Positions 33,373 through 41,787 of a stretch of 64,000 nt of DNA are shown in pieces; within the stretch, counting starts at the first letter, position 1; every line of letters begins with the position of its first letter. The stretch comes from Oceanihabitans gracilariae. Its GTDB lineage: Bacteria > Bacteroidota > Bacteroidia > Flavobacteriales > Flavobacteriaceae. Where the stretch lies: assembly GCF_042684485.1 (NCBI RefSeq), contig NZ_JBHULM010000007.1:186001-250000 (forward strand), given 5' to 3'. Under the pieces are notes generated by a model. It was not told where the DNA came from. It saw only the letters and a list, made by a program, of their open reading frames with translations, and did not search any database. The position numbers and the translations under genes were made by a program.

Positions 33373-33606
33373 GTGCTTATAAGTATTTGCACAAATCAAC
33401 TACGCTTTAGAGCTAATAAAAAGTATAATATACTTATGCCAAGTATTTATCTACAAAGCAGGTAATTTATACTATAAAACTGCACTACTAAGTTTATAGA
33501 TTAAAATCTCCTGTTGGTCTACAAAAAAAAAGGATAGGTATATTTTATAAGTATAGTAAAGGCTTGACGTAGTATGTTAGCATTCTATATTATAAATAAT
33601 ACCGTA

Positions 33607-34509
33607 ATGCGTAAAAAGACACTTCTTTATTTCACCTTTAGTTTGGTTTCTATTCTCTCTTATGGGCAAGAAATTTTCACTACTACTAATGTAGAAGATT
33701 TGGTTGCTATAGAATATGAATATTTTCCAGATGCAAGTGGTTTTAAAATGAAGAATAAATCTATTGCTATAGATTTTACTTCCTTATTAAAGAAGCCCAC
33801 TTTTGGTTTTGGACTTAATTATACTAATAATAGTATTGATTTTAAAGGTCCTGATTTACAATCTGCTTTTAGATCTTTTAGAGAGATTCATACCATACAA
33901 ATGTATATGAATTACAATAAAGCTTTGGCAAACAATTGGAAAGTTAGCCTAGAAATAGCGCCTTACCTTTCTTCTACATTTAATAAAAAAGTAACTAGTG
34001 AAGATTTTTTACTTAGTTCTGCCGCTCATTTTATTAAAAACTGGCAAAAAGATGGTAAAGAATCGTACTTAAAAATAGGTGCTGGTTATGGCGCTTTATT
34101 TGGTGCTCCTAATTTTTATCCACTGGTTACCTACTCTAATCAGGTAAGCGAAAAATTTAGATACCAAATAGGTATTCCTGTTACAGGAGCTTATTACACT
34201 ATAAATAAGCAATCAAGTATCGATTTTACAGCACAACCAGAATCTATATATGCAAATAATGCTGCTCCATTATTTTTAGAAGATACAACAGCAGTATATG
34301 ATTCTAAGCTAGAATTTCAAGCCATAAAATTAGCATTAGGTTACCAACTTCGTTTTGATAAAAACTGGACAACCTCTTTTAATGTAGGTTATTTAACCAA
34401 TAGTACGTTAACAATAAATAATAATAGTAATAATGAAATTTACAATTTTGATTCTTCGGAATCATTATCTGTAAGTGTAGGATTAAGTTTTAATATAAAT
34501 AAAAAGTGA
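33607..34509 (+). CDS. Outer membrane beta-barrel protein (DUF6268-like)
   Basis: 300 residues from ATG 33607 (MRKKTLLYFTFSLVSILSYGQE), where the signal peptide starts; the frame extends 11 codons further upstream (33574) but that part is not signal-like. The mature chain repeats short amphipathic strands with aromatic ends (FGFGLNYTNNSIDF, WKVSLEIAPYLSS, FRYQIGIPVTGAYY, WTTSFNVGYLTN) and ends SVSVGLSFNIN, as expected for a barrel of 10-12 strands. The DUF6268 assignment is from general resemblance. It is one base upstream of the Kelch lipoprotein gene. Confidence 0.72.
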   Translation: MRKKTLLYFTFSLVSILSYGQEIFTTTNVEDLVAIEYEYFPDASGFKMKNKSIAIDFTSLLKKPTFGFGLNYTNNSIDFKGPDLQSAFRSFREIHTIQMYMNYNKALANNWKVSLEIAPYLSSTFNKKVTSEDFLLSSAAHFIKNWQKDGKESYLKIGAGYGALFGAPNFYPLVTYSNQVSEKFRYQIGIPVTGAYYTINKQSSIDFTAQPESIYANNAAPLFLEDTTAVYDSKLEFQAIKLALGYQLRFDKNWTTSFNVGYLTNSTLTINNNSNNEIYNFDSSESLSVSVGLSFNINKK

Positions 34510-34510
34510 A

Positions 34511-35524
34511 ATGAAAAAAATGATTAACAAAACAACCTTAAGATTTTTGTGTTTAAGTACCATATCTGTACTCTTTTTTAGTTGTGGTAACGACGATGAT
34601 AGTGATGACAGCGTTGGTAACTGGGTAAAAAAATCAACATTTAATGAAGAAGCAAGAAGTAGTTCTACAGCCTTTACCTTAGGAAACCTTGGTTACATGG
34701 GAACTGGGTATGATGGTGATGATTATTACAACGATTTTTGGAGCTATAACATGGACACCAACTCTTGGCAACAATTAGCAGATTTACCAGGTATAGCTCG
34801 TAGTTCTGCAGTATCTTTTGTTATTAATAATGAAGGATATATAGGTACAGGATATAATGGAGATACTAGTCAAGAATTATCTGATTTCTATAAATATAAC
34901 GAGGGAGCAAATACTTGGTCTCAAATTTCAGATTTTGCTGGTACTGCACGTTATGGAGCTGTTGGTTTTGGGTCTGATACTTATGGTTATGTAGGTACAG
35001 GTTATGATGGAAGTGATAAAAAAGACTTCTGGAGATATGATCCTGTAACAGATACTTGGGAAGAATCTATAGGATTTGGAGGAGATAAAAGAAAAGATGC
35101 TATTACCTTTACCATTAATAATGATGTGTATTTAGCAACAGGAATTAGTAATGGTGTGTATGAAGAAGATTTTTGGGTATTTAATTTAGATACTGAAGTG
35201 TGGACACAATTAGAAGATATTGATGAAGATGATGATGATAATTATTACTTATTTAGATCTAGTGCTGTAGCTTTTACTATTAATGGTAAAGGATATATTG
35301 CTTGTGGTGAATTTGGTTCTAGTATTAATACTGTTTATGAGTTTGATCCTTTAGATGAAGAATGGGAAGAAAAAACAGAATTTGAACTTTATGCAAGAAG
35401 AGATGCTATTGCCTTTGGTAATGGTGAGCGTGCTTTTGTAGCTTTAGGAAGAAATGGTACTTTATACCTTGATGACTGTATGGAGTTTTTCCCTAATGCA
35501 GAGCAAGATGATGATGACAATTAA
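34511..35524 (+). CDS. Kelch-repeat surface lipoprotein
   Basis: 337 residues. Signal peptide with lipobox LFFSC followed by GNDDDSDDS, an acidic surface-export type tail. Five to six Kelch blades repeat the pattern of a hydrophobic strand, a GYxGTGYDGD turn, then FWxYNxDTNxWxQLADLPG (for example GYMGTGYDGDDYYNDFWSYN and GYVGTGYDGSDKKDFWRYD). The C-terminus is an Asp-rich tail (EQDDDDN). Kelch propellers usually mediate binding. It is tightly coupled to the barrel gene before it and ends at a terminator-like hairpin before the DUF4907 gene. A structural role with the barrel at the cell surface is likely. Confidence 0.88.
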   Translation: MKKMINKTTLRFLCLSTISVLFFSCGNDDDSDDSVGNWVKKSTFNEEARSSSTAFTLGNLGYMGTGYDGDDYYNDFWSYNMDTNSWQQLADLPGIARSSAVSFVINNEGYIGTGYNGDTSQELSDFYKYNEGANTWSQISDFAGTARYGAVGFGSDTYGYVGTGYDGSDKKDFWRYDPVTDTWEESIGFGGDKRKDAITFTINNDVYLATGISNGVYEEDFWVFNLDTEVWTQLEDIDEDDDDNYYLFRSSAVAFTINGKGYIACGEFGSSINTVYEFDPLDEEWEEKTEFELYARRDAIAFGNGERAFVALGRNGTLYLDDCMEFFPNAEQDDDDN

Positions 35525-35562
35525 AAAATTGGTTTAGTTTGATGTCGCGTAATGCGCTAATT

Positions 35563-35611
35563 AAGAGTCAGGGTATACTAGTAATCCTGTTATACTTCTG
35601 GCTCTTTTTTT
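35563..35611 (+). terminator. Intrinsic terminator after the Kelch gene
   Basis: AGAGTCAG pairs with CTGGCTCT (one G-T wobble), extended by GGTATA/TATACT, and is followed by seven T residues. The DUF4907 gene starts 12 bases later, so read-through or a separate promoter is needed for it. Confidence 0.65.
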
Positions 35612-35623
35612 AATTTAAATGTT

Positions 35624-35974
35624 ATGAAAAATATATATAAATACATTGCTGTTTTTTCTGCAATATCCATTATTACTATACTATTTTTATATTTTCAATC
35701 GGTAAATAATGCTGTTGATAATGTAAAAGAAACAAATACAGCTTATAGTTTAAAGCTTATTGAAAAAGAAAATTCTTGGATTTATGAGGTATATAACCAA
35801 GAGCAATTATATATTCGTCAAGAATACATTCCTGCAGTAAAAGGAAAACAAGTATTTAAAACGAAAGAAGATGCAGAAAAGGTAGGACAAGTTGTAATTA
35901 ACAAACTTTCTAATAAAACACTTCCTGTAATAACCGTTGCAGAATTGACAACCAATAACATTAGTTTTCAGTAA
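35624..35974 (+). CDS. DUF4907 protein
   Basis: 116 residues with one N-terminal hydrophobic segment (IAVFSAISIITILFLYF) that may be a membrane anchor or uncleaved signal. The rest fits DUF4907: NSWIYEVYNQEQLYIRQEYIPAVKGKQVFKTKEDAEKVGQVV. Function unknown. It lies between the Kelch lipoprotein and a LytS-type kinase; I recall DUF4907, Kelch, DUF4270 and barrel genes often keeping company in this phylum. A 25-bp gap to the kinase suggests they share a transcript. Confidence 0.75.
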   Translation: MKNIYKYIAVFSAISIITILFLYFQSVNNAVDNVKETNTAYSLKLIEKENSWIYEVYNQEQLYIRQEYIPAVKGKQVFKTKEDAEKVGQVVINKLSNKTLPVITVAELTTNNISFQ

Positions 35975-35998
35975 ATTAATGTTTAAACGTATAAAAGC

Positions 35999-37048
35999 TT
36001 GAAAAGTAAAATAGCATATAAAGAAATTATTATACACACCTTGGTATGGGTTTGTCTTAGTATATTTCCATTACTTACTGCATACATAGATTTAGGAGAA
36101 ATTCCTTCAGGAATGTATTTAAGGCAAGCTTTAAGACCTATTGTTTTTTATGTAAATTATTTAATATTTGTTCCTTATTTTTTACTTAAACGAAAGTTAG
36201 GTTTATACATCTTAGTTTCTATTCTATTTTTAGTGTTATATAATTATGTAACCGAAGAACTCCTCATTAATACTGCAGAGTTACAGTTTAGAAACATGAA
36301 TAGACCTGAAAATATGCCAGGACGACCATTTCGTATTAGACATATTATTCCAGTAATGTTTTCTTTATCCCTATTTTTATTGGGAGGTATTTTTAGCTTG
36401 GTCGTTAATTTTTACAAAAGAGAACACCTTTCTAAAGAACTAGAAAACAAACAAAAAGATATAAAATTAAAGTTTTTAAGAAATCAATTAAACCCTCATT
36501 TTTTATTTAATTCTTTAAATAGTATTTACTCTTTAGTACGTAGCAAATCAGATGATGCTCCAGAAGCTGTAATTACTTTATCAGAATTAATGCGCTACAT
36601 GTTATATGAAGTAGGAAATGAACAAGTGCTTTTAGAAAAGGAAATAAATTATATTCAAAATTATATTGCACTACAAAAGTTACGCTTTAAAAATACCGAA
36701 GCCGTAAAACTGAAACTAATAGGAGAAACAAAAAAATTAAAAATACACCCTTTACTATTAATATCCTTTATTGAAAATGCCTTTAAATATGGTACCGATT
36801 ATAAAGGAAATACCAGAATTGATATTAAAATTGAAGTAAACAACGATAAATTAATTTTTAAAGTTGAAAATATTATAGGACTTCATAAAAGAGATGAAAA
36901 AAATTCTGGAGTAGGATTACAAAACATAAAGAACCAACTTAATTATCTCTATAAAGACAATCATGAACTAACTATAATGGAAGACAAAAGCCATTACAGA
37001 GTTCTTTTAACCTTAAACTTAAAGGAAGATGAAATGCATAATAATTGA
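35999..37048 (+). CDS. LytS-family sensor histidine kinase
   Basis: 349 residues from a TTG start (MKSKIAYKEIIIH). Four hydrophobic helices occupy the first 140 residues. The His_kinase (PF06580) region has His167 in RNQLNPHFLFNSLNSIYSLV, followed by an N-box like LLISFIENAFKYG and a G-box SGVGLQNIKNQL. No extracytoplasmic sensor domain is visible, so sensing is probably through the membrane helices. The next gene overlaps it by about 20 bases and encodes the LytTR partner, so they form a two-component pair. The envelope genes immediately upstream are likely targets or sensors. Confidence 0.9.
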   Translation: MKSKIAYKEIIIHTLVWVCLSIFPLLTAYIDLGEIPSGMYLRQALRPIVFYVNYLIFVPYFLLKRKLGLYILVSILFLVLYNYVTEELLINTAELQFRNMNRPENMPGRPFRIRHIIPVMFSLSLFLLGGIFSLVVNFYKREHLSKELENKQKDIKLKFLRNQLNPHFLFNSLNSIYSLVRSKSDDAPEAVITLSELMRYMLYEVGNEQVLLEKEINYIQNYIALQKLRFKNTEAVKLKLIGETKKLKIHPLLLISFIENAFKYGTDYKGNTRIDIKIEVNNDKLIFKVENIIGLHKRDEKNSGVGLQNIKNQLNYLYKDNHELTIMEDKSHYRVLLTLNLKEDEMHNN

Positions 37049-37757
37049 TGACGAACCTTTAGCTATTGATATTATAGAATCTTATTGCAAAGCCATTGGT
37101 GGCATAGAGTTGATTGCTACATTTACAAATGCTATTGAAGCTTTAGACTTTATTAATAACAATAGAATAGATTTGGTATTTTCTGATATTGAAATGCCTA
37201 ATATTTCTGGTATTGAGCTTATAAAAGCCTTAGAGGTAAAAGTACCATACTTTATTTTTACTACTGCATATCCGCAATATGCCTTAGAAGGTTTTGATTT
37301 AAATGCTGCAGATTATTTAGTAAAACCTATTCCGTTTCCGCGTTTTATAAAAGCAGTGAATAGAGTTAAAGAAATGATTAAGCTTAACGAGACCAATACC
37401 TTTGTTAATTTTTCTTCTGCAGGAGGTGAAAGTACCACACAGGAAGATGATTTTATTTTTGTAAAATCTGAATATGAAAATTTAAAAATTGATATAAAGG
37501 AAATTATATATATACAAGGTTTAAAAGATTATTTAAAAATTCATTCTGAAAACTCTAAACCTATATTAACACTCATGAGTTTTAAAGAAATTCAGTCTAA
37601 ACTACCTGAAAACACCTTTATTAGAGTACATCGATCTTATATTGTAAACGTTAATAAAATTACCTCTATACAAAAGAATAGAATCATTATTAAAGACGAA
37701 AGAATAGCAATAGGAGAAAGCTACAAACACCTAGTGTATAGCAGATTAAAAATATAG
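37029..37757 (+). CDS. LytTR-family response regulator
   Basis: 242 residues. The receiver domain has IIIDDEP acidic residues, phosphoacceptor Asp53 (FSDIEMPNIS) and the Lys of DYLVKPIPF. The C-terminal LytTR DNA-binding domain shows FIFVKSEYENLKIDIKEIIYIQGLKDYLKI and TFIRVHRSYIVNVNKI. It overlaps the end of the LytS kinase gene and is preceded by AAGGAAG, a good ribosome binding site inside the kinase gene. It should activate envelope genes in response to the kinase. Confidence 0.93.
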   Translation: MKCIIIDDEPLAIDIIESYCKAIGGIELIATFTNAIEALDFINNNRIDLVFSDIEMPNISGIELIKALEVKVPYFIFTTAYPQYALEGFDLNAADYLVKPIPFPRFIKAVNRVKEMIKLNETNTFVNFSSAGGESTTQEDDFIFVKSEYENLKIDIKEIIYIQGLKDYLKIHSENSKPILTLMSFKEIQSKLPENTFIRVHRSYIVNVNKITSIQKNRIIIKDERIAIGESYKHLVYSRLKI

Positions 37758-37861
37758 TTTATTATACTAATTAAACAACTTCTAGGTTAGCTAAACTATT
37801 TTTAATATATTATAGTTAGCAATAAAATCTACATTTTGTTTAATTGATACACTATATAATT

Positions 37862-38326
37862 ATGAAAGCTAAACAATTTTTATATCGTTCTATTTTATTT
37901 TTAGGAGTATTCTTTTTTATAACATCATGTTCTTCAGATGATGACGATACTTCAAACACTACTACTCAAAATCAACTACAAAATAATGTACAATCTGGAA
38001 CCTGGAGAATAACAAGTTTTATAGATTCAGGCACAGATGAAACCTACCATTTTACAGGTTATCAATTTACGTTTAATAGTTCTGGTGTTTTAACTGCTGA
38101 TAACGGAAGCATTAGTTATGATGGTATTTGGAGTATTACTAATAGTAGCAGTAGTAGTAACAGCAACAGTGATTTAGATTTTAATATCTATTTTAATTTA
38201 ACTAATGATTTTGAAGAATTGAATGATGATTGGGATATTCTCTCACAATCAACAACTAAAATAGAATTAATGGATGTTAGCGGAGGAAATGGAGGAACAG
38301 ACTATTTAACTTTTCAGAAAAATTAA
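37862..38326 (+). CDS. Small lipoprotein of unknown function
   Basis: 154 residues from ATG 37862 (MKAKQFLYRSILFLG); an in-frame ATG six codons upstream is less likely. The lipobox FFITSC is followed by SSDDDDTSN, a surface-export type tail. The mature region (WRITSFIDSGTDETYHFTGYQFTF, then GVLTADNGSISYDGIWSITN) looks like a lipocalin-type or small beta-barrel fold common in Bacteroidetes. A Ser/Asn-rich stretch lies in the middle. It follows the LytTR gene by about 100 bp and could be part of its regulon. Confidence 0.72.
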   Translation: MKAKQFLYRSILFLGVFFFITSCSSDDDDTSNTTTQNQLQNNVQSGTWRITSFIDSGTDETYHFTGYQFTFNSSGVLTADNGSISYDGIWSITNSSSSSNSNSDLDFNIYFNLTNDFEELNDDWDILSQSTTKIELMDVSGGNGGTDYLTFQKN

Positions 38327-38406
38327 ATTGGTATACAAAATATAATAGATTCACTAAAAGCATGTTTACAATACTTTTAGTTACTAAATCTACTTTAAAA
38401 ATTTAA

Positions 38407-39420
38407 TCATTGCACTTGATTAAGTTCAGCCATAATCTCTGCAAATAACTGATACGATTTTATTCTATCTTTTATATCATAAATATTAGTAACAGCAATA
38501 AGCTCATCTGCATTGGTTTCTTCTATAAATGTTTTCACCTGTTTTTTTACAGTGGCTTTGCTTCCTATAAAAGCATATTTTAGCATTTGATGTACTTGCG
38601 GATTTTGTATTACTTGTTTTAAATCTGCTGTCATTGCTGTTGGAGGTTGTACCTTATCACGTTTACCAGTAAATAACCCAATAATCATTCGTATTAAAGA
38701 AGTATATAAACGTTCTGCTTCTTCATCTGTATCTGCAATTATAATATTTACTCCTACCATTACATAGGGTTTTTGCAATACTTCAGAAGCTTGAAACTCT
38801 TTTCTATAAATTGCTAAAGCATTAAATAAATGCGTGGTAGCAAAATGACTAGCAAATGCATAAGGCAAGCCTTTTTTTGCTGCTAAATGAGCGCTATCTG
38901 TACTAGACCCTAAAATATAAAGAGGTACCTCTACTCCTTCTGCTACTGTAGCACGCACTTTTGCTGTTGTGTTTTCTGCAGCAAAATAGTTTTCTATTTT
39001 TTCTATTTCGTTAGGAAAAGAATGTGCTGCTTGCATAAAGTCACTACGTATGGCTTCTGCAGTTTCTCGGTCTGTTCCTGGCGCTCTTCCTAAACCTAAA
39101 TCAATTCGGTTAGGATATAAAGAAGCCAAAGTACCAAACTGTTCTGCTATAATTAATGGCGAATGATTAGGTAGCATTACACCACCAGAACCTACACGAA
39201 TACTTTGCGTACCTTGTGCTACGTAGCCAATTAAAACAGAGGTTGCACTACTCGCAATATTAGAAGAATTATGGTGTTCTGCTAACCAATAGCGTGTATA
39301 ACCAAATGTTTCGGCTTGTTGTGCTAATTCAAGAACATTATTAAATGTTTGTTTTAGTGTATGTCCTGCAGAAACTAATGCAAGATCTAATATAGAATAG
39401 GTTACTTTTTTTGCTTTCAT
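38407..39420 (-). CDS. LLM-class flavin-dependent oxidoreductase (luciferase-like)
   Basis: 337 residues, cytosolic. The TIM-barrel luciferase-like fold shows YTRYWLAEHHNSSNIASSATSVLIG near the N-terminus, VGSGGVMLPNHSPLIIAEQFGTLASLYPNRIDLGLGRAPGTD, and LYILGSSTDSAHLAAKKGLPYAFASHF. These match the MsnO8/YhbW-like group using FMN. The substrate is unknown; relatives oxidise alkyl or aromatic compounds. It is divergently transcribed from a redoxin/thiamine-synthase pair, with paired -7 elements in the gap. Confidence 0.9.
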   Translation of the reverse strand: MKAKKVTYSILDLALVSAGHTLKQTFNNVLELAQQAETFGYTRYWLAEHHNSSNIASSATSVLIGYVAQGTQSIRVGSGGVMLPNHSPLIIAEQFGTLASLYPNRIDLGLGRAPGTDRETAEAIRSDFMQAAHSFPNEIEKIENYFAAENTTAKVRATVAEGVEVPLYILGSSTDSAHLAAKKGLPYAFASHFATTHLFNALAIYRKEFQASEVLQKPYVMVGVNIIIADTDEEAERLYTSLIRMIIGLFTGKRDKVQPPTAMTADLKQVIQNPQVHQMLKYAFIGSKATVKKQVKTFIEETNADELIAVTNIYDIKDRIKSYQLFAEIMAELNQVQ

Positions 39421-39471
39421 AAATCACAAGATATGTGTGCTATTGGTGAAGTTTTAATCCAATAATAAAAG

Positions 39472-39550
39472 CAAAGTTACATAACGTATTACATTTATGG
39501 AATAATAAACTTTTAAATAAACTGCGCATGGTATTAAATCCCTAAATTTG
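39472..39550. promoter_or_regulatory. Divergent promoter region with two TAnnTTTG elements
   Basis: On the minus strand TAACTTTG (39472-39479) points to the LLM gene; on the plus strand TAAATTTG (39543-39550) points to the redoxin gene. Both match the -7 consensus, and the plus-strand one gives a leader of about 25-30 bases. Neither has a clear TTG at -33. Confidence 0.4.
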
Positions 39551-39582
39551 TACATACAAATAAAAACACGCCCAATAAATAG

Positions 39583-40029
39583 ATGAATACTCTTGTGCAA
39601 TCCATACCTGTTTTAGATTTAGATGGTCATGCTGTAGATTTAATGACGCGATATAAAAACAAGGTGCTATTGCTTTTAATTTATAATAACGACTGCTTAG
39701 GTTGTACAGGTAGAGCAATTCCGTTGGCTTATGAGTTTCAACAACAATATCCAAGTCTTCAGGTAGCTGGTATTCATTCCGATTTTGTACATAGAGAAGG
39801 CACAAAAGAAACTATAAAAGCTATTTTTACAAGTGGTGAAAATCCGTTTCCTATTTATATCGATAAACACCATAAAGTTTTTGATCAATTTCAAGCAGAA
39901 GGAACTCCACAATGGCTATTAATTTCTGAAAAAGGCGAGCTGTTTCGTTCTATTTTTGGTTCGCAAAAAAACGCACAAAATAGATTGTATTACGCTTTAG
40001 AAAGCCTTGTATCAAACACACCTAAGTAA
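39583..40029 (+). CDS. Thioredoxin-fold redoxin (AhpC/TSA-TlpA type)
   Basis: 148 residues without a signal peptide. The thioredoxin fold has the redox pair C38-x-x-C41 in NNDCLGCTGRAIP, then VAGIHSDFVHREG and a cis-Pro segment GTPQWLLISEKGE. CLGC replaces the classical CGPC. It probably reduces or isomerises a disulfide or peroxide in the cytosol. Its 3' end overlaps the upstream extension of the thiamine-phosphate-synthase frame, but with the ATG at 40046 the two genes are separated by 16 bases and likely co-transcribed. Confidence 0.82.
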   Translation: MNTLVQSIPVLDLDGHAVDLMTRYKNKVLLLLIYNNDCLGCTGRAIPLAYEFQQQYPSLQVAGIHSDFVHREGTKETIKAIFTSGENPFPIYIDKHHKVFDQFQAEGTPQWLLISEKGELFRSIFGSQKNAQNRLYYALESLVSNTPK

Positions 40030-40045
40030 AGATAAAACCAAAGCC

Positions 40046-40690
40046 ATGATTATACCTAAATTACATTATATAGTACAAGGTAACACCACTAAAGAACTTT
40101 TAGAAAACATACAAAAGGCATGTACTTCTGGTATAGAATTGGTATTGTTACGTATGGAAAATACTTCAGAAAAAAAGGTGCTAAAAGTAGCTAAAGAAGC
40201 CATTAAAATCACATCGCATTACCAAACAAGATTAGTCATTGGTTCTTATTATAAAGTGGCTAAAGAGATAAAAGCAGATGGTGTATATTTAGAAAAAACA
40301 GACACCTCTCCTACTGTAGTTAGAAAAAATCTATACACTTGGCAAAGTATAGGTGCTGTAGCGCATACCTTAAGCGATTGCGAAAAACTATTAGACCAAG
40401 AGATTGACTACATTAGTTTAGGACCTTTTAAAAAAGAAACAACTGCCAATCATCTACCTACTGCATTAGGTGTAAGCGGTTACACTGCAATTACAGATGT
40501 ATTAAAAACGCCAATTCCTATTCTTGGGTTTGGAGAAATAACCATAGAAGACGTTAGTTCTATTTTAAAAACAGGAGTTTCTGGTATTGCTGTTTCTAAG
40601 GCAATTACTCAAAATTTCAATAATATAAAAACTTTTAATCAATTGCTAAACGCTTCTGTTACACAAGAGCAAAGGCATACTTTTAAATAA
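40046..40690 (+). CDS. Thiamine phosphate synthase-like protein (ThiE/TenI family)
   Basis: 214 residues from ATG 40046 (MIIPKLHYIVQGN), where the family normally starts; an upstream ATG at 40007 overlaps the previous gene. The barrel motifs are ELVLLRMEN, RLVIGSYYKVAKEIKADGVYLEK, YISLGPFKKETTAN and ILGFGEITIEDVSSILKTGVSGIAVSKAI. Some ThiE catalytic positions (the usual HxGQ segment) are altered to VYLEK, so it may be a TenI-like relative rather than a working synthase. No other thiamine genes are nearby. Confidence 0.78.
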   Translation: MIIPKLHYIVQGNTTKELLENIQKACTSGIELVLLRMENTSEKKVLKVAKEAIKITSHYQTRLVIGSYYKVAKEIKADGVYLEKTDTSPTVVRKNLYTWQSIGAVAHTLSDCEKLLDQEIDYISLGPFKKETTANHLPTALGVSGYTAITDVLKTPIPILGFGEITIEDVSSILKTGVSGIAVSKAITQNFNNIKTFNQLLNASVTQEQRHTFK

Positions 40691-40879
40691 GATTACCTCC
40701 TTTTTACTTGCTGCTTGTGCTTGTTATAGTTTGTTTTTTATGTAAAAGCGAATCTTCATTTTTTCTTGCGTAAGAACTAGATTTATTTTTTAAGGCATTA
40801 AACCTTTTTAGATTTTAAGGGTCTATATAGCATACTAAAATAGAAATAGACCATTCTAAAAAATTAATATTTACAACAC

Positions 40880-41611
40880 ATGAAACATTTAATAATTGCA
40901 TTCTTAACCCTTTCTAGCTTTCATTTTTACGCTTCAAATAACAGAATTTTTGTTGCTGACACTACGCAAGTAACTAATGAAAGTGTTTTATATAAAGTTA
41001 GTCAAGATGACAACTATGTGTATGTAAACTTAAGTACTGTAGAAAAAAAGACTGCTATGTCCATACTTAAAAATGGGCTTACTATTTATTATGATATTAA
41101 GGGAAAGAAGAAAAAAGATGTTTATGTAAAGTATCCATATAGTAATGAACCAGGACAGTTTAGACAAGAAGGACAAAGAAATAGTGATATAACAACTATT
41201 GACTTTGAAAGTAAGATTGAAAAATTACCAGCAGAGGCAGAATATAATTCTTTTGATGACAAACAAACCTTTAATAAAGATTTAAATAGTTTAGATATTA
41301 CTATTGAAAACAAGTATACAGCATCCAATGAAATCTTTGAATTTTCAATTAAAATTCCAAAATATAGAATAGCTTCTAAAGAAAACACTGATTTTTCTAA
41401 ACTATCTATAGGTGTTGTTACCAATAAAAAGGAAGGGAATTTTAATAAATCAAGAAATGAAGGTCAAAGCCAAGGCATGCGAAGTGGTGGTGGTCGTGGT
41501 GGACGTCGAGGAGGCGGAAACAGAGGTGGCGGAATGGGTCGTCAAGGCGGACAAGATGCAGGTTCAAGAAGCGAGAATGCCACTATTGATTTTTGGTTTG
41601 ATGCCAATTAA
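40880..41611 (+). CDS. Secreted protein with Gly/Arg-rich tail, unknown function
   Basis: 243 residues with a signal peptide (MKHLIIAFLTLSSFHFYAS). The middle region is mixed beta-rich (VYVNLSTVEKKTAMSILKNGLTIYYDIKGKKKKDVYVKYPY), and residues about 200-235 form an RGG-type low-complexity tract (GGGRGGRRGGGNRGGGMG) before the end FWFDAN. RGG tracts usually bind RNA or promote phase separation, yet this protein appears exported. Family not recognised. A different-frame ORF over the repeat tract (41412-41621) is a shadow. Confidence 0.72.
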   Translation: MKHLIIAFLTLSSFHFYASNNRIFVADTTQVTNESVLYKVSQDDNYVYVNLSTVEKKTAMSILKNGLTIYYDIKGKKKKDVYVKYPYSNEPGQFRQEGQRNSDITTIDFESKIEKLPAEAEYNSFDDKQTFNKDLNSLDITIENKYTASNEIFEFSIKIPKYRIASKENTDFSKLSIGVVTNKKEGNFNKSRNEGQSQGMRSGGGRGGRRGGGNRGGGMGRQGGQDAGSRSENATIDFWFDAN

Positions 41612-41702
41612 ACACACTTAATAAAGGTTACATTATTTTAATGTTCCTTTTTTATATGCTTTTATAGCTAAATATCCTTGATATAAATTAATAGCGTTTT
41701 TT

Positions 41703-41740
41703 AAAATTAGAATACACCTAACAGTGTATTCTAATTTTTT
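41703..41740 (+). terminator. Strong intrinsic terminator
   Basis: AAAATTAGAATACAC and GTGTATTCTAATTTT form a perfect 15-bp stem with a six-base loop, followed by T. It ends transcription from 40880-41611 before the EamA gene at 41788. Confidence 0.85.
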
Positions 41741-41787
41741 ATGCATAAATTCTAAATCCAAATGCCTTAAAAAACTATATTCGCGCC

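Noticed and set aside
41412..41621. 69-codon ORF in a second frame over the Gly/Arg repeat
   Set aside because: A frame-shifted reading of the repetitive GGT/CGT tract gives a Val/Glu-rich nonsense peptide.
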